The notes under the pieces: generated by a model
What the model was told of the DNA's origin: nothing
Database searches by the model: none
What the model saw: only the letters and a program-made list of their open reading frames with translations
Made by a program: the position numbers and the translations under genes
In this document: in pieces, positions 33,373-44,813 of the stretch
Numbering within the stretch: position 1 is the first letter of the stretch
Layout of the letters: each line of letters begins with the position of its first letter
NCBI GenBank assembly: GCA_006384855.1
Contig: VCJN01000319.1
Coordinates: 1 to 64,000 of the forward strand
Length of the DNA: 64,000 nucleotides
Direction of reading: 5' to 3'
Source of the DNA: Tetraselmis striata
Lineage: Eukaryota > Chlorophyta > Chlorodendrophyceae > Chlorodendrales > Chlorodendraceae

Positions 33373-34598
33373 CCCGGGCGATGGGCGCTAGCCCCGTTCG
33401 CTCGCCCTCGACGAGGCGCTCGAGAGGGTGAAAATGCGGCAGTGGGCGTCAAGCTTTTCTTTGCTTTCGGAGACGGTGTTAGGGGAAGGGAGTTCAAAGA
33501 GGGAACAATGAGGGCGGAGGCGTGCGAGGAAGCTGCCGCTGGCTGTGAGGCAAGGCTGATGACACCGCACACTTCGAGAGCGCGACGATATGGGTGCTGC
33601 AGGCGGCGCGCGGCGCGGCATGATGTGGCGGATAGATAGACAAGATCGCCCGCCGGATTCTATAGTCGCTATATGCAGATATGCTCATCATCGGCGCGGC
33701 GAGGGCGCCCCGTTTTTTTATGATGTGGTTTCGGAGCGCCTTTGCCCACATTTATGACATCCTGTCATCCCATCATCGCGTCAGCGCATCGTCATCATCA
33801 TCAGCGCGTGTATCGTCGCCACGCCGGCGGTTCCATCGTCATCGATCGTCGCGCGCACGCGCGTCAACGACATAATACGGTACACCCTCGTGGTCGGGGT
33901 TCGGGGTTTCGGAGCAGCACAGCAGCGCGGTTTGTACTAGTCGATATTTATATATATTTATTACCGTAGAATTACATACGGTTCGCGGGACAAAAAATAA
34001 TGGTATTGTTTCCCCCTTCCCTCCTATTTTTAGTTACATCGCGGGGGCAAAAAGTGGATTACATATTACCATCACGGAGGTCTGGTGGCAATAAATGTGG
34101 GAAACAGGGGTGTGCACTCAGGGACCTTGATTCTTACACATCGGACATCGTAGGATACCCGTCCACCTGGCTCCCCCACTTCCGCCATGTCATCCCCATT
34201 CTCCCAACCATCCTCCTCTACATCGCAAGCACACAAGCAACGCACGTTGAACGATACCGGTGTCACCTTGCGGTTCACGGGCACTAATGTGTGGTGATGT
34301 TGTCTGGCTAGTCCCACTACCACCACTAAGAGGTGGTGCCTCAACATCACCGGTATGTGCATACACCAGTCGCTATCCGCCGCTCATCCGCCTGCGGCGA
34401 CTCGAATACGGTGCTCAAAAGTCAGCAGTGCTGACAATGGAGCAGTCCAATACGGCAGTGACCGTGACCTTGCTGGCCTGGTGTTTTCATAATTGCACCG
34501 CGGTAGTGGGGGGGGGGGGGGGGGGGGGGAGGGGGGCAAACAACATTATTTTCCGTATCGCCGATCTTTTCGCCCGGAGGGGGGGGGGGGGGGGGGTG

Positions 34599-34629
<31 letters not shown>

Positions 34630-35210
34630 AAATCTCCCATGCCCCTTTTTGCCAAATATCTGAGTTTTACGCGAGTTTACGAACAATAGTCGAATATATG
34701 AGCAGTTGATTATATAGGGCTGATCACCTGCCGATACCACCTTATGTACGCTAGATTGTTGCGCATTTATGTTGACCCTTAATCACAATAGGTTTCATCA
34801 AGCCCTATGACCCGCCTAGCAACTGCGCCACAAGTAAGTTAGGCTACTCCTAGCGCTGCATTGGGGGTTCCAAAAAACCCCATTACACTGAGTTTGGCAC
34901 CCCACACGCACGTGCCGCCGCTCATGCATATATGAAATGGCTCATGGTTGGCGGATGGACATGGATGGCTGATGATATATGTTAGCAAAGGGGGTAGGAT
35001 GTTGCAGGGCGCGGTTGGGGCATGCAAGCGCGGGGCACTTCACGGTGTGTTGATACCGTCCTTAAAGTTTTGGAACTGCAGCAGCGGTAGACCACTAATG
35101 TTGCGCCTCTCGTTGGACGAGCACCCTAGCAAGACACCGGATTTTCAGAACGTTGAAGGGATTGCTCAATATACATCTCATCGAACCACACGTGAGAACT
35201 AGCCCACACG
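33373..35210. other. Intergenic region with long G homopolymers
   Basis: No supported gene. Two G-rich tracts at about 34508-34536 and 34578-34627 run on the plus strand about 40 bp apart. Pro-rich minus-strand frames across them are homopolymer artefacts. Confidence 0.5.
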
Positions 35211-35486
35211 TCAGACCGCCACCGACTGGGCGATGTCCGTCCGCCCGTGCTCGTCCCTTGTCATAATCCGTAGACCGTGGGAACTGTGGTTGCCGCAGTG
35301 CGGAGCGTTGCCAACCGGCACGTGAGGACAACGCTTGCCATCCATCTTCGGTGCGCCGCACCGAGCTGCTGGCGGCAGGCGCCGTTGCCTGGAACAAGCA
35401 CCAAGAGGCTGCCGTAGAGCGCCACATAGCGTGTATGGCCGGCTGAGTTCAGCGCTACCAGTTGATCTTTTCAAGAGGTCAGGCAC
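35211..35486 (-). CDS. Small protein or exon with a C-x9-C-x10-C-x2-H motif
   Basis: A minus-strand frame ends at a TGA at 35211-35213 and contains RCGAPKMDGKRCPH, then VPVGNAPHCGNHSSHG. The spacing Cys-x9-Cys-x10-Cys-x2-His, with DGK before the second Cys, is that of the WRC domain of plant regulators (there DGKxWRC) and resembles C3H-type zinc knuckles of chromatin subunits. A CAG acceptor at about 35357 could start a terminal exon here, or the longer frame to 35486 could be coding (no ATG start is visible). No QLQ domain or second zinc motif is present. The family call rests on the motif only. Confidence 0.35.
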   Translation of the reverse strand: MPDLLKRSTGSAELSRPYTLCGALRQPLGACSRQRRLPPAARCGAPKMDGKRCPHVPVGNAPHCGNHSSHGLRIMTRDEHGRTDIAQSVAV

Positions 35487-35500
35487 GTCAAGGCACCTGT

Positions 35501-35649
35501 CGGGCTACATCAGACGTAAAAAATATATCGAACCATGACATTCATTGCTTCGGGCTACATCAGACGTAAAAAATATATCGAACCATGACATTTATTGCTT
35601 CGGGCTACATCAGACGTAAAAAATATATCGAACCATGACATTTATTGCA
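35501..35649. repeat. Tandem repeat, 3 x 50 bp
   Basis: Three almost identical 50-bp units start at 35501, 35551 and 35601, each beginning CGGGCTACATCAGACGTAAA. They differ by one C/T change. Near-identity points to recent amplification. Confidence 0.95.
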
Positions 35650-37921
35650 ACATGTGGCTACATGGAACTTTACGGCACGTGCGTCTCAATTATACCGTAT
35701 ACCGAGACCCGGTGCGTGATGATAGCGCATTGGGTGTACTTTGACACGGCCACTAAGCAACCTTGGCACATACCTCCCTTAGTCGATGCGCACGGCCGCC
35801 ATCCCCGAACCCCTTTTTTATTTATAGCATTACGTCCAGTAGCATGATCGGCGCATTAGTCTGCACGCCATTGCCACACGGCTCACAGTGACGTTCAATA
35901 AGCATGTAGTAGCCATGCACTTTATTATAGCAGAGCTTGGCCGTACGGCAAGAAGGCGGCCGCGAGAATTCTCGCGTATGTGTGCTCGTGCACCAATCAC
36001 ATCAACATTCCCCCCGTGATTTGATCGCAAGCTAGCAGAATACATTAATACATATAGGGCTTATTGTTCCATACCATGAATGGCCTAGTTTATTTTCCTA
36101 TACGCATTGCGGATATTTGTGATACTAAGGGCGATGTGGTATGAGTTCGGGTGCAGTTGTGTCATATGACTGAATATACACATGGATGGCGCAATATGTG
36201 TCGGCTTTGAAGCACTAGCTAGCAGCGCCAGGACGTCACCACACGCTCCGCGCTTGCCTAAGTACTGATGGGAACGGCTACCACGTGGCAATACCGGGCC
36301 TAACGCGCCATCGCAGCATCCCCCCAAGCCATATTACCCTTAGCAACGTGCATGCATGCGACCGTGCATAGCCTAGGCTCGGTGTAACCACGAGCCATGT
36401 AGCTACGTCGAGCTCGATGTATCCAGGCAACTATTTTTATGTTTATTGAATCCTAATAAAACCCGGAGTGCCCGACGTATGTGGAAGGGTGTAAAGAATA
36501 TTATATATGGATTTATGTAATAAGACTTAGTCTTACATATATTGATGTTCGAGAATTACCGTATATATATGTATGTAGATATTTGCTGTACTTCGTCATA
36601 TCGCGCGCAGCTTTATTCGCGTTATCGCCGGCGACATGCATGTGTCGTCTTCGAAGCAGCCAAGCAGGATGACATACAGGTCGCGAGTGCAGCTCACTGA
36701 TGCCGCTCCTGGAGTGATTATTACAGTTGTCGTTATTGATCCGATACGTTATAAAGTCTGAAGTGTTGAACGGCATATATGGAAGTAATTCACTAATCCC
36801 CCCCCCCCCCCCTTCACCCCGGTGCGGAGTGTTTTATTGCTGCTGCCATGCGTCCTGCTGGATTACTGCTACAAGGAATGTCAGTACATTATAATGGTTC
36901 ACACATGATGCATAAATAATACACCCGCCATACAGGCATACAGTTTTGTGAAGAGATCATGAGGCAATGTGTTAGTAACCTCACAGGGGGGGCGCTTACA
37001 GGGGTGTGTAGGAGAAGTCCTGCCACTGAGTAACAGCGGTGTCTGTGAAGACGCCGCTGCACTCGATGGAGCGGGTGGGAAGGGGGGGGGGGGGGGGGAG
37101 ATACTGAAAATACTGGCTGTTGTGAGGAACATCCCCGGCTGCCCCCTGTAGTTTCTAACAAACACACTGCGTTTTCAGACAGCCCTGGGGGCAGCCCCCG
37201 GACTGCAGGCAGTTGGGTCTTGAGTTTCAGTTGCCTCATCCTTCATCTCTGCAGAAAACCGGTGTGGCCATGGCCCACAGGCCACCACCAAACATGCCTA
37301 TTGTATTTGCTCAAATCGTCATTGAGCAAGCCAGCAGGCGTTTCTCGTTGTCCATTCTGATTGTTTGACTAATGTACGGCAGCAATAAATACATTTGCTG
37401 CTGACGTTGAAATGCATATTGTGCCGAGGCTTATGGACGCAGCAAAGACGTCAACATATTACATACTGGTGGAGAGCAAGAAAATACAACAGCAGCACGT
37501 ATGTGATGCTTGAAGATATCATAAATACTCATGAGTAAGCTGAGGCTGCAGAGGGGCAGCAACATATGCTGATGCTTTCCACGATGTAGCATCTGAATGC
37601 CAACAATAGCTGCAATGATTTGCTACCAGGGTATAGCTGTGGACGCTTCTTTGTGGTGTCAGCCGCGCCAGCACTATGCTTGCTGTAGCTATTGCAAGAT
37701 GAGGCGAAAGGGGAGGGTTTGGCAATTGCAGCACCGAGGCCTCCTGGGCGCGTTCACACAATATATCATAGATTACATATGCAGACAGGTCAGCGCAGAC
37801 TGGGGCTCAGAGCATGCCGGCAGCACTGCGCGCTGCATGCAGCAGAGCGCACAGACGAAGCTGCAGGCGGCCCCAGAGCGAAGGCGGAGCCGGAATGGCG
37901 CGCCGCCCGCACAACGCTCCC
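35650..37921. other. Intergenic region
   Basis: No supported gene. Contains C and G runs near 36799-36812 and 37082-37099. TTACA at 37773-37777 (TGTAA on the minus strand) lies about 145 nt beyond the protease stop and may be its poly(A) signal. Confidence 0.4.
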
Positions 37922-38748
37922 TCAGGCGGTCTCGGGCTGAGCGTAAGCGTGCGGTGGCTTCTTCGCCGGGGTGGGCCCTGGCGCGATGATGGGGATGGTG
38001 CTATCGTACAGAACGCCGCAGGTGCCGCACACTGTCACCTCCTGCGGCCCGGGAGCACGCGATTGTCAGGTCAGGGAGTGCTTCAGCATGCGCTGACCTT
38101 CATGACTGCATACATGCGTATTGTAGACTGCAGAGTGAGACGGGCTGGCAGCACCACACACCAATCCAAACAACATGATTCTCAAGTAGACATCCTAACA
38201 GCAATCCTCATGGAACTCAATGGCACTGAGGATCCCGACGGCAAAGTGGGGATGATTCTATAATTTCAAGGATAGAAATTGCCACAGTGAGAAGATGGCA
38301 GTACGATTGGCAATATTTGCATTTAATACCCTTGCTTGGGACAAAAATCATTACCTGAACTGGGCCTGCGTGTGACTTGTGCTCAAAAAGAAATGTGTAT
38401 GTGTGGTTGGTGGTGGATAGGGGGCAGAAAAGTCTCAATGGCTGCCGGGTTATGACAGACGTTGTGGGCAGGCCACGCACCGCCGGGCCGCCCTCGCAGC
38501 CAGTGCCGTCCAGGGGGTGGGAGTCGGTGCCGCAGCGTGGTGCGCTCTAGGGAGGATACACACAAGGGAGCGCCTCAGCGCCCGGTCCTCTGCGCGGTGT
38601 GCCACGCAGCTGTGCGCAGGCGTTGCAGGCAGGACAGGGGGGCTCACCTCACGGCGCAGCCTGATGAATCCGGACTCCCCCCAGGAAGGACCCCAGGAGT
38701 TGCGCACCAGCCAGTAGTCGCCGCCCTGGGGGGATGTGAGGAATTAAA

Positions 38749-38787
<39 letters not shown>

Positions 38788-41116
38788 CTTCAGCGTGATA
38801 TAAAATAATATATAAAATATATTACATAAAAGTGTACATAAAATATAAATCAGTATAAGTATATACATAAATATATATACTCACATATATATAGCGCAAG
38901 CATATACATATATATATCGCATTCGGGGGGAGGCGCACCGACTTGTCCGTGCCGTAGCCCACCAGCTGGACCGCATGGTTGATGTCAGGGTTGGTCTGCA
39001 TGCACGAAATACAGAGCGTCAATGATGGGCCCGCACAGCCCTGCTCGTTGACATTCGTCCCGTGGCCGCGCACCCCTTGCCAGGCTGCGCGAGCAAAAGT
39101 GCGGACTCTCCGCACTTTCCGCATGCCCATTTGGATGTATCATCATGAAGATAGCCGATGCAGGTTGGTATTCACGTGGCACCCAGGGTCCCCCCCCCCC
39201 CTCGCGCCCCCCGCCCCCCCAGCGGCGCATGGTCCCACGCAGGCCATCCCGTCAGGGGTGCCCACCTGGTTGCACCCGTCAAAGACACCCTCCTCGTACG
39301 TGTGCCACGCGCTGGCGTCCACGGACACGGACACCGGGCCGTCAAACGCGACCGCCTGGGTGGGTGGAGGAGTACAACCGGGAGTGAGCCGAGCCATGCT
39401 GAGATGACCCCACGCCACGCGCAGCCGCCGTGCAAGCGAGCCCGGGCGCGCACCTCCATGAGAGCGCCCTGGTCGTTCTCGGGCAGGTCGTAGTGCCCGG
39501 TGACGTGCCCCACAGCCAGGGAGTCCTTCTGCAGGGGCCGGACACGGCAACACCACGACTGGCTGTCAAATTGCGGCGAGGAGCGCATGCGGGCAATTTC
39601 ACCCTGAGCTGAACGCGGGGTACCATTAGCGGCCGTTCATCGTAACAAGAGGATGACTGGAAAGGGAAGGGACGCCGCGAACATTTAAAGAGATCAAATA
39701 AAAGCCTTTGAAAGAGAACGAGGGCACATCGGTGCAGCTATACATCGCACGAGACGCACGTGGCGTGGCCCGGGTGAGAAAACGCAACTGAGAAAACTAG
39801 CGAAACTAACCCGATGCGAACTGACAACAGATATGTCTTTGCCGGCGCTGATTATTTCGCCCGTTGACCACGACCTCCCTTGCAGTTGAGTTGATAACTC
39901 GCGCCGATGCATGGGGGCTGAATCTGCCGCCGTCACCCATCAGGGCGTCCAGCGGAACCTCGAAAACGAGTCTCTGCCAAACTGAGTGCAGATGCCACTC
40001 GTGTGCCGGTCTGAGTTTCGGTTAGTTTTCGTATCTCCGGGCGGTCTCACAGACAGACAGACGGACACAGCGTTTTCAAGTAATAAAGACACTACAAAAA
40101 CGCTTTGCCACATGTTCCATGTTCGACCTGTGGACCATGTTCCGCTACAAAGGCCGATTCGCGACAACGGGGGCAAACCTGGAAGGCACCGCAGTTTTCG
40201 CTGTTGGTGTCGTCGCCATGAAAGGACTGGTACGCGTAGCTCCACTCATCCACGAGGCCATTCTCCAGCGCAAAGTCAAAGGCAAGCTGCGGGATGGCAC
40301 CACTGCAGCCGCCGGTGCCGCCGCACTTGCGCTCGTTGGGCATACAGGACACAAACTCCTGCACACTGAGCGTGTAGAGGTAGCCTGTCTTCAGCGCCAT
40401 CTGGGACTCGAGCGCCTCTGCGGCCGCAAATGCCCAGCATGACCTGCGGCAGGCGGCAGGCTTGAGCTCACTGCCCCTGCACAGCTCAGCGCACCCCCCC
40501 GCCCTTCCCATCCCTGCCGGGCGCTCCTCACCCGCACATCCCCTGGTTCTTCACGTCTGACACGACGCCATCTTTGCGCCAGTCCACCTGGCTGGGCAAC
40601 CAGCTGGCCTCCTCGTTGGCAGCGTTGTCGGCACCCTGGCGGCGGACGCTCTCCCACTTAAGGGTGCTGCTCGGAGGGTTGGCGCGGCGCAGCGCTCTGC
40701 ATGCCCAGCACGCACCAAGTGAGATGCTCACCGGACAACCGGGGGGGGGAGGGCAAGCAGGTGCAAGCATGCCGGTGATGTGCCGCGAAGTCTCCGCCCG
40801 GCGCTCACCCGAGCTGCTTGTGGTAGCCCAGCATGGCGCGAGTCTCCCCCTCGGGCAGGTCAGTGAACTGATTGACGCCCATCTTCCAGGACTTGGAGGC
40901 GTCGGCGTTGTGCGAGCGGATGCGCGCCAGCGCGGCGTTGAAGTTGTTGCGGCGCACGGCCTCCTCAGCCATGCTGCCGTACGCCTTGGCGAAGTCCATT
41001 TTGTACTGCTCGAAGGTGTAGCCAGCGAGCTGATGCCAGGCGGGGCCAGGCGCGCCCGCGCTGGCTGCGGCCACCAGCGCAAGGCCCAGCACAGCCGCTA
41101 GGGACGCTTTCTGCAT
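37922..41116 (-). CDS. Papain/cathepsin-family cysteine protease (C1A)
   Basis: Nine exons, in transcript order: 41116-40809, 40696-40532, 40443-40179, 39528-39454, 39355-39266, 38995-38939, 38725-38648, 38546-38481 and 38041-37922, all GT-AG and phase-consistent, 407 residues. Domains: signal peptide (1-21, hydrophobic [15 protein letters not shown]), I29 propeptide inhibitor region (about 30-95, including [11 protein letters not shown] and [13 protein letters not shown]), then the peptidase domain from about 135 ([11 protein letters not shown]). Catalytic set: Gln154 and Cys160 (NQGMCGSCWAF), His308 ([12 protein letters not shown]), Asn329 (VRNSWG). After IRLRRE comes a roughly 60-residue C-terminal extension with [11 protein letters not shown] and [10 protein letters not shown], then a Pro/Lys tail. 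The protein is probably made as a secreted or vacuolar zymogen activated by propeptide removal. The start sits in a good context (CACCATGC). Confidence 0.93.
38749..38785. repeat. 37-nt G homopolymer (C in the sense of the protease gene)
   Basis: Lies in the intron just upstream of the acceptor of the exon that encodes the catalytic Asn, so the transcript carries a poly-C tract where a polypyrimidine tract is expected. Confidence 0.9.
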
Positions 41117-42177
41117 GGTGCACCTGGAGTACCTGGCCCTGCGAAGGGCAGCGAAAGACTGATCTCAGTCAGCCCGAACGACGCCGCTTCTCAGCAGATT
41201 TTAACACGCTGCCCCCACACACTCCAGGCACACGTGGAGCGCAGAGCGACGGACCCCGAAACTTCGTTATCCCGTGTAAATGCTGCGCCCTGGATTCGAG
41301 AAACGTGCCGGAAATTCTTGCGTGTGCGCCAGCGGCAGGCAGTTGGTTGACTGGCCAACTGCCCACTCGCGCAGCCGTACTGGTGCCACGCCAGCTCAGT
41401 CCCGGAGATACTGGATGAAAATGACCGACAGCGGTGGGAACGTGGCAACCGAAGGACGAGCTCTGCGGGCGACTGGCCCTCGCAGGGATGGTGACGACGA
41501 TGACGGGGATAAACAGAGAAGATATGGGTCGTGGAGAAGATAGACTCCGGGGAGGTGGGGAGGCGGGGGGGGGGGGGGGGGGGGGGGGTCGCTGCTGGGG
41601 TCGGATTTGATACTAAGTGAGCGGTGCGCCCAGTGCATTCGTCGAGGAGCATTCGGCAAGGCACAACACTCAGGGGGACTGGGGCGACGAAACTCAAACT
41701 CTGGCGAAGTGGCAGGCCAAGCAGGACAGGCCGATGGAGGGGCTGGATAGGGAGGTGGAGGCGGCCCCTCCGCGCAGAGGATACGAGTTAGGGGGGCACC
41801 GCAGCGGGAGTGGCGATTGTACGGAGGGGATGAGCCGGCTAGGCGGCAGTTGGCGCTGCGCGAGCACAGCACGGTTTTCCAGGGGGGTAGGGGGTGGAGC
41901 AGGCGTGGTATCAACTGTCGATGGGAGATATAAGCTTCTGTTGAGCGGCAGCACAAGTGCGGGAAGGTCAGCGGCGAGCAACTGTGCGGGTGAGGCCGAG
42001 TGACTATTGTTGGGTCGCGGCCGAGGTTGATGCTTTTGTGATGAGCGGGATGATGAGCAACTACCTGTAAAGGATTACTGGTTCCGTGAGGCGGGGTAGC
42101 AACGTAGCGACCATAGTGAGGGTAGAACTACGGGTAGTAACAAATCCCAGTACTACAAAAAGTAGTAATAGAAAATC
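41117..42177. other. Upstream region of the protease gene
   Basis: No supported gene. A G run lies at about 41566-41588. Overlapping frames on both strands at 41.4-42.0 kb are open for 100-190 codons but cross the G run or lack domains, so I do not call them. Confidence 0.35.
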
Positions 42178-42665
42178 AACACAGCAAGCCGCCTAAAAGA
42201 AACAAGGGTAGTGATGTGAATTACTAAAAGGCCAGTAACAAATCCACATACTGCTAGTCGCTAAAAGCAGTACAATATATGGTCAGATGTAGTCACTAAG
42301 CGGCGCTTCGCGCCGGGGATTTGTGGAGGTGCCCCTACCTCTTGGGTTGAGCCTGGTGCGGGATGCGGGCCGCTTTCAGCCGGCTTGTAGTGTTGATCTT
42401 GTAATACTGTTGTTTCCGGGTAATACTGCTTTTAGAGTTAGATTTGTCAGTAATTTATTTTTTTAAAGAGACGTATTATTTTGTAAAACAGATTAAATCT
42501 GCAGGCCGCGTAAAAGCGGGCCGCTGACTACTGGTGTGCATTACAAAAAGGCCAGTACCCAACCCACCGCTAAAAGTTGTATCAATACCCCCCCCCCCCA
42601 AAAATAGCAGCACTATAAGATCAGCTATACGGTACAAGCCGCCCACAGGCGGCCCGCATCCCGCA
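42178..42665. repeat. Cluster of hairpin modules (GCCGCC...GGCGGCCCGCATCCCG)
   Basis: A half copy at 42178-42199, a reverse-orientation copy at about 42358-42386 and a forward copy at about 42635-42665 share a short GCCGC-type stem-loop followed by CCCGCATCCCG. Further copies lie at 44786-44813 and 51392-51423. The loop differs between copies (CTAAAA, CACA, CAAAAAC) while the flanking CCCGCATCCCG is constant, so it looks like a terminal module of a mobile-element family. Confidence 0.6.
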
Positions 42666-43257
42666 CGAGGCCGCGCAGGTCGGGCCGGTCGTCAGGTCTA
42701 CGGGGCGGGCACGGCGCGAATCGCCATGCCCGCCGCCTGTACCGGCACCGGACGCCGGACGCCGTCGTTCGACCGTCGCCCGTCCGTCGACGGACGCCGG
42801 GCCCCGGGTCGGCGGACTGCCCCGCACCGCGGCGACCCCTTCTTACAGCATCATTTTACAGGAAATACTTGGACTACCCTATATTAAGGAATAGTCGCTG
42901 TATAAATAAAGAGGGCAAGTCTCGCTTGCTGATTCAGCAGTAAAAACGCGCTGCGGTACCGCGTTATTTTGGCGTATCAGACGGATATATGACGTGCCTA
43001 GGCTAGAATACACGCGCATCCATTCAGAACCTTCCCGTACTCGTATCAGTACCGTGAAATCAAACGGGCGAAAACCGAACGTATGACGGTTCATACACGA
43101 AGCGCGTATGACGCAGGACGGACGGACGGACGGACGGACGGAGGACGCCTAAAAATCCGTGATAAAACCGTAATTGCAACCGGTATCGATTCTCTCATAT
43201 TCCAGGCTATTTCGGACGCGGGTCTCCTTTTCCTCCGCTCAACCCAATAGGTAGGGG

Positions 43258-44762
43258 AATCTAGAGGCTTACAGTACTTAGCAATGTTGTACTGCGCACG
43301 ATCCCCGCGGTCGGCGCACGGATTGGGGCCTGCCGGCCCGCACCAGCACCACGACCTGAGGGATCCGCCCTCGGGCACCGGCATTCTCTGCTTTGCGCTC
43401 GCCTCAACCGGCTCGCGCAAGCAGTCTCGACTCTAGCAGTCGAGCAGAGTGTCAGCTTACTCTATGCCGACTCGGACCCGAGCCTCTGCCTCCCGAGACG
43501 CTACACCTTCCCCACCCCGCGCGCGACAGCAGGATGCCCCCTTGCCTTGTACCGGAAGACGCCCTAGTCGACGACGCCCCGGGCGGCGCCACAGCGGCAT
43601 CCATCGCGGAATTGGAAAAACGCATGACGGCCCAAGCGGAAGCCCTAGAGAAGCAGCTGGCCGAGCAGTTCGAGGCGGCTACGGCCGCCTTACTCGCTCG
43701 ACTGGCCCCTCCCGTGCAACCGCCTCCTCCCAAAGGCACCCAGCCAGCCATTCCCGCGGGCGCGCCTGCGCCCGAGGGTGGTGAGCAAGGAGCGCAAGAG
43801 CCCCTTCCTGCTGAGCTGGACGCACTCGACACCGAGCTCGAGTGCGTCGACTTCGCCTACTTCGGTCAGGTCCCCCCTTCCGGTCTGGAGCTACCCCCAC
43901 GCGACGGCGACGTGCCTCGCTTGTGGATTCTGACCGACGACACCGCCGCCCGCGGCCTCGCGGAGCAGCGGGGTATGACAGCGTACGACAAGTACCTGTA
44001 TCTTGGCTGTTATGCTAAAGCCTGCGGCCAATCCCTGGCGGTACGGCCGTCACTGCAGTACAGTGTACAATACATGGGCCGCCCGTCCCGCGCGCGGCGC
44101 CCGCGCCCGGGCTCTGGAGCGCCCTGGACGGTGTCGATGGCGGCCGAGCCCCACCTTCTTGCCGCCCTCTCTCCGGCGCCGGCCTGCCGACCAAGTTTTG
44201 GAGCGTCTCCCCGCTGGAGCCTTCCGCCGCTTGGTCCTTTTCAGCCACTCCCACTGACTGGCTGCGGGGCGCGTGCCTGGCGGCGGGCGCCCAACCGCCC
44301 CCCAGTGTCACGTGGGCATCGCAGAGGTTGCGCAAAGGCGCGGCCTCGGCAGCGAGCTGCTATGCTGCGGTTCTGCTGCTAGCTCGTCCCCGTCCGGCCG
44401 CTACACTTCGCTACCTGTGCAAGCCTTTGGCTTTCTTCTCTGGCAAATCGTGCCTCCTTGGGTAAATGGTCAGATGTAGTCATCTAGAGGTTTACAGTAC
44501 TTAGCAATGTACTACTGCGCACGATCCCCGCGGTCGGCGCACGGATTGGGGCCTGCCGGCCCGCACCATCACCACGACCTGAGGGATCCGCCCTCGGGCA
44601 CCGGCACTCTCTGCTTTGCGCTCGCCTCAACCGGCTTGCGCACCCACCCACCCACAGCCATCTTTCTGCGCTAGGAGACACCCAGGCCAAGCCTGTGGTT
44701 CTCGTCTTAGCCTCCAATGTAAGCGAGCTGACATTCTTTGGCAGATCGTGCCTCCTTGGGTG
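43258..44762 (+). mobile_element. Non-autonomous PAT/TOC1-like retroelement with split direct repeats
   Basis: The layout is A1 (43258-43419), a gag-like ORF, B1 (about 44430-44463), A2 (44482-44642), B2 (about 44727-44762). A1 and A2 are about 160 bp and nearly identical; B1 and B2 share TCGTGCCTCCTTGGGT. This A1-ORF-B1-A2-B2 order defines split direct repeats of PAT-type DIRS elements, which move with a tyrosine recombinase and leave no target-site duplication; Chlamydomonas TOC1 and Volvox Kangaroo are known green-algal examples. No reverse transcriptase or recombinase is encoded, so it would depend on a partner. Confidence 0.65.
43534..44382 (+). CDS. Gag-like ORF of the PAT-like element
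   Basis: An ATG frame of 282 codons begins MPPCLVPEDALVDDAPGGAT. Residues about 25-65 form a clear coiled-coil (IAELEKRMTAQAEALEKQLA), followed by a Pro-rich linker and a compact stretch (GDVPRLWILTDDTAARGLAE, then MTAYDKYLYLGCYAKACGQ) that resembles capsid-type proteins of algal retroelements. The last 100 residues or so are Arg/Pro/Ala-rich with less coding character, so the true C-terminus may be earlier or the end may be frameshifted. No nucleic-acid-binding knuckle is seen. Confidence 0.5.
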   Translation: MPPCLVPEDALVDDAPGGATAASIAELEKRMTAQAEALEKQLAEQFEAATAALLARLAPPVQPPPPKGTQPAIPAGAPAPEGGEQGAQEPLPAELDALDTELECVDFAYFGQVPPSGLELPPRDGDVPRLWILTDDTAARGLAEQRGMTAYDKYLYLGCYAKACGQSLAVRPSLQYSVQYMGRPSRARRPRPGSGAPWTVSMAAEPHLLAALSPAPACRPSFGASPRWSLPPLGPFQPLPLTGCGARAWRRAPNRPPVSRGHRRGCAKARPRQRAAMLRFCC

Positions 44763-44785
44763 AACTGAAAGATCGACACTACAGA

Positions 44786-44813
44786 AAGCCGCCAAAAACC
44801 GGCCCGCATCCCG
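44786..44813 (+). repeat. Hairpin module copy
   Basis: AGCCGCC, an A-rich loop, then CCGGCCCGCATCCCG, just beyond the right end of the PAT-like element. Confidence 0.55.

Noticed and set aside
41396-42003. A gene upstream of the protease
   Set aside because: Open frames on both strands overlap, cross a G homopolymer and show no domain or splice structure.
43452-43900. Minus-strand frames opposite the gag-like ORF
   Set aside because: Codon-composition shadows; the plus frame has the coiled-coil and lies in order between the split repeats.
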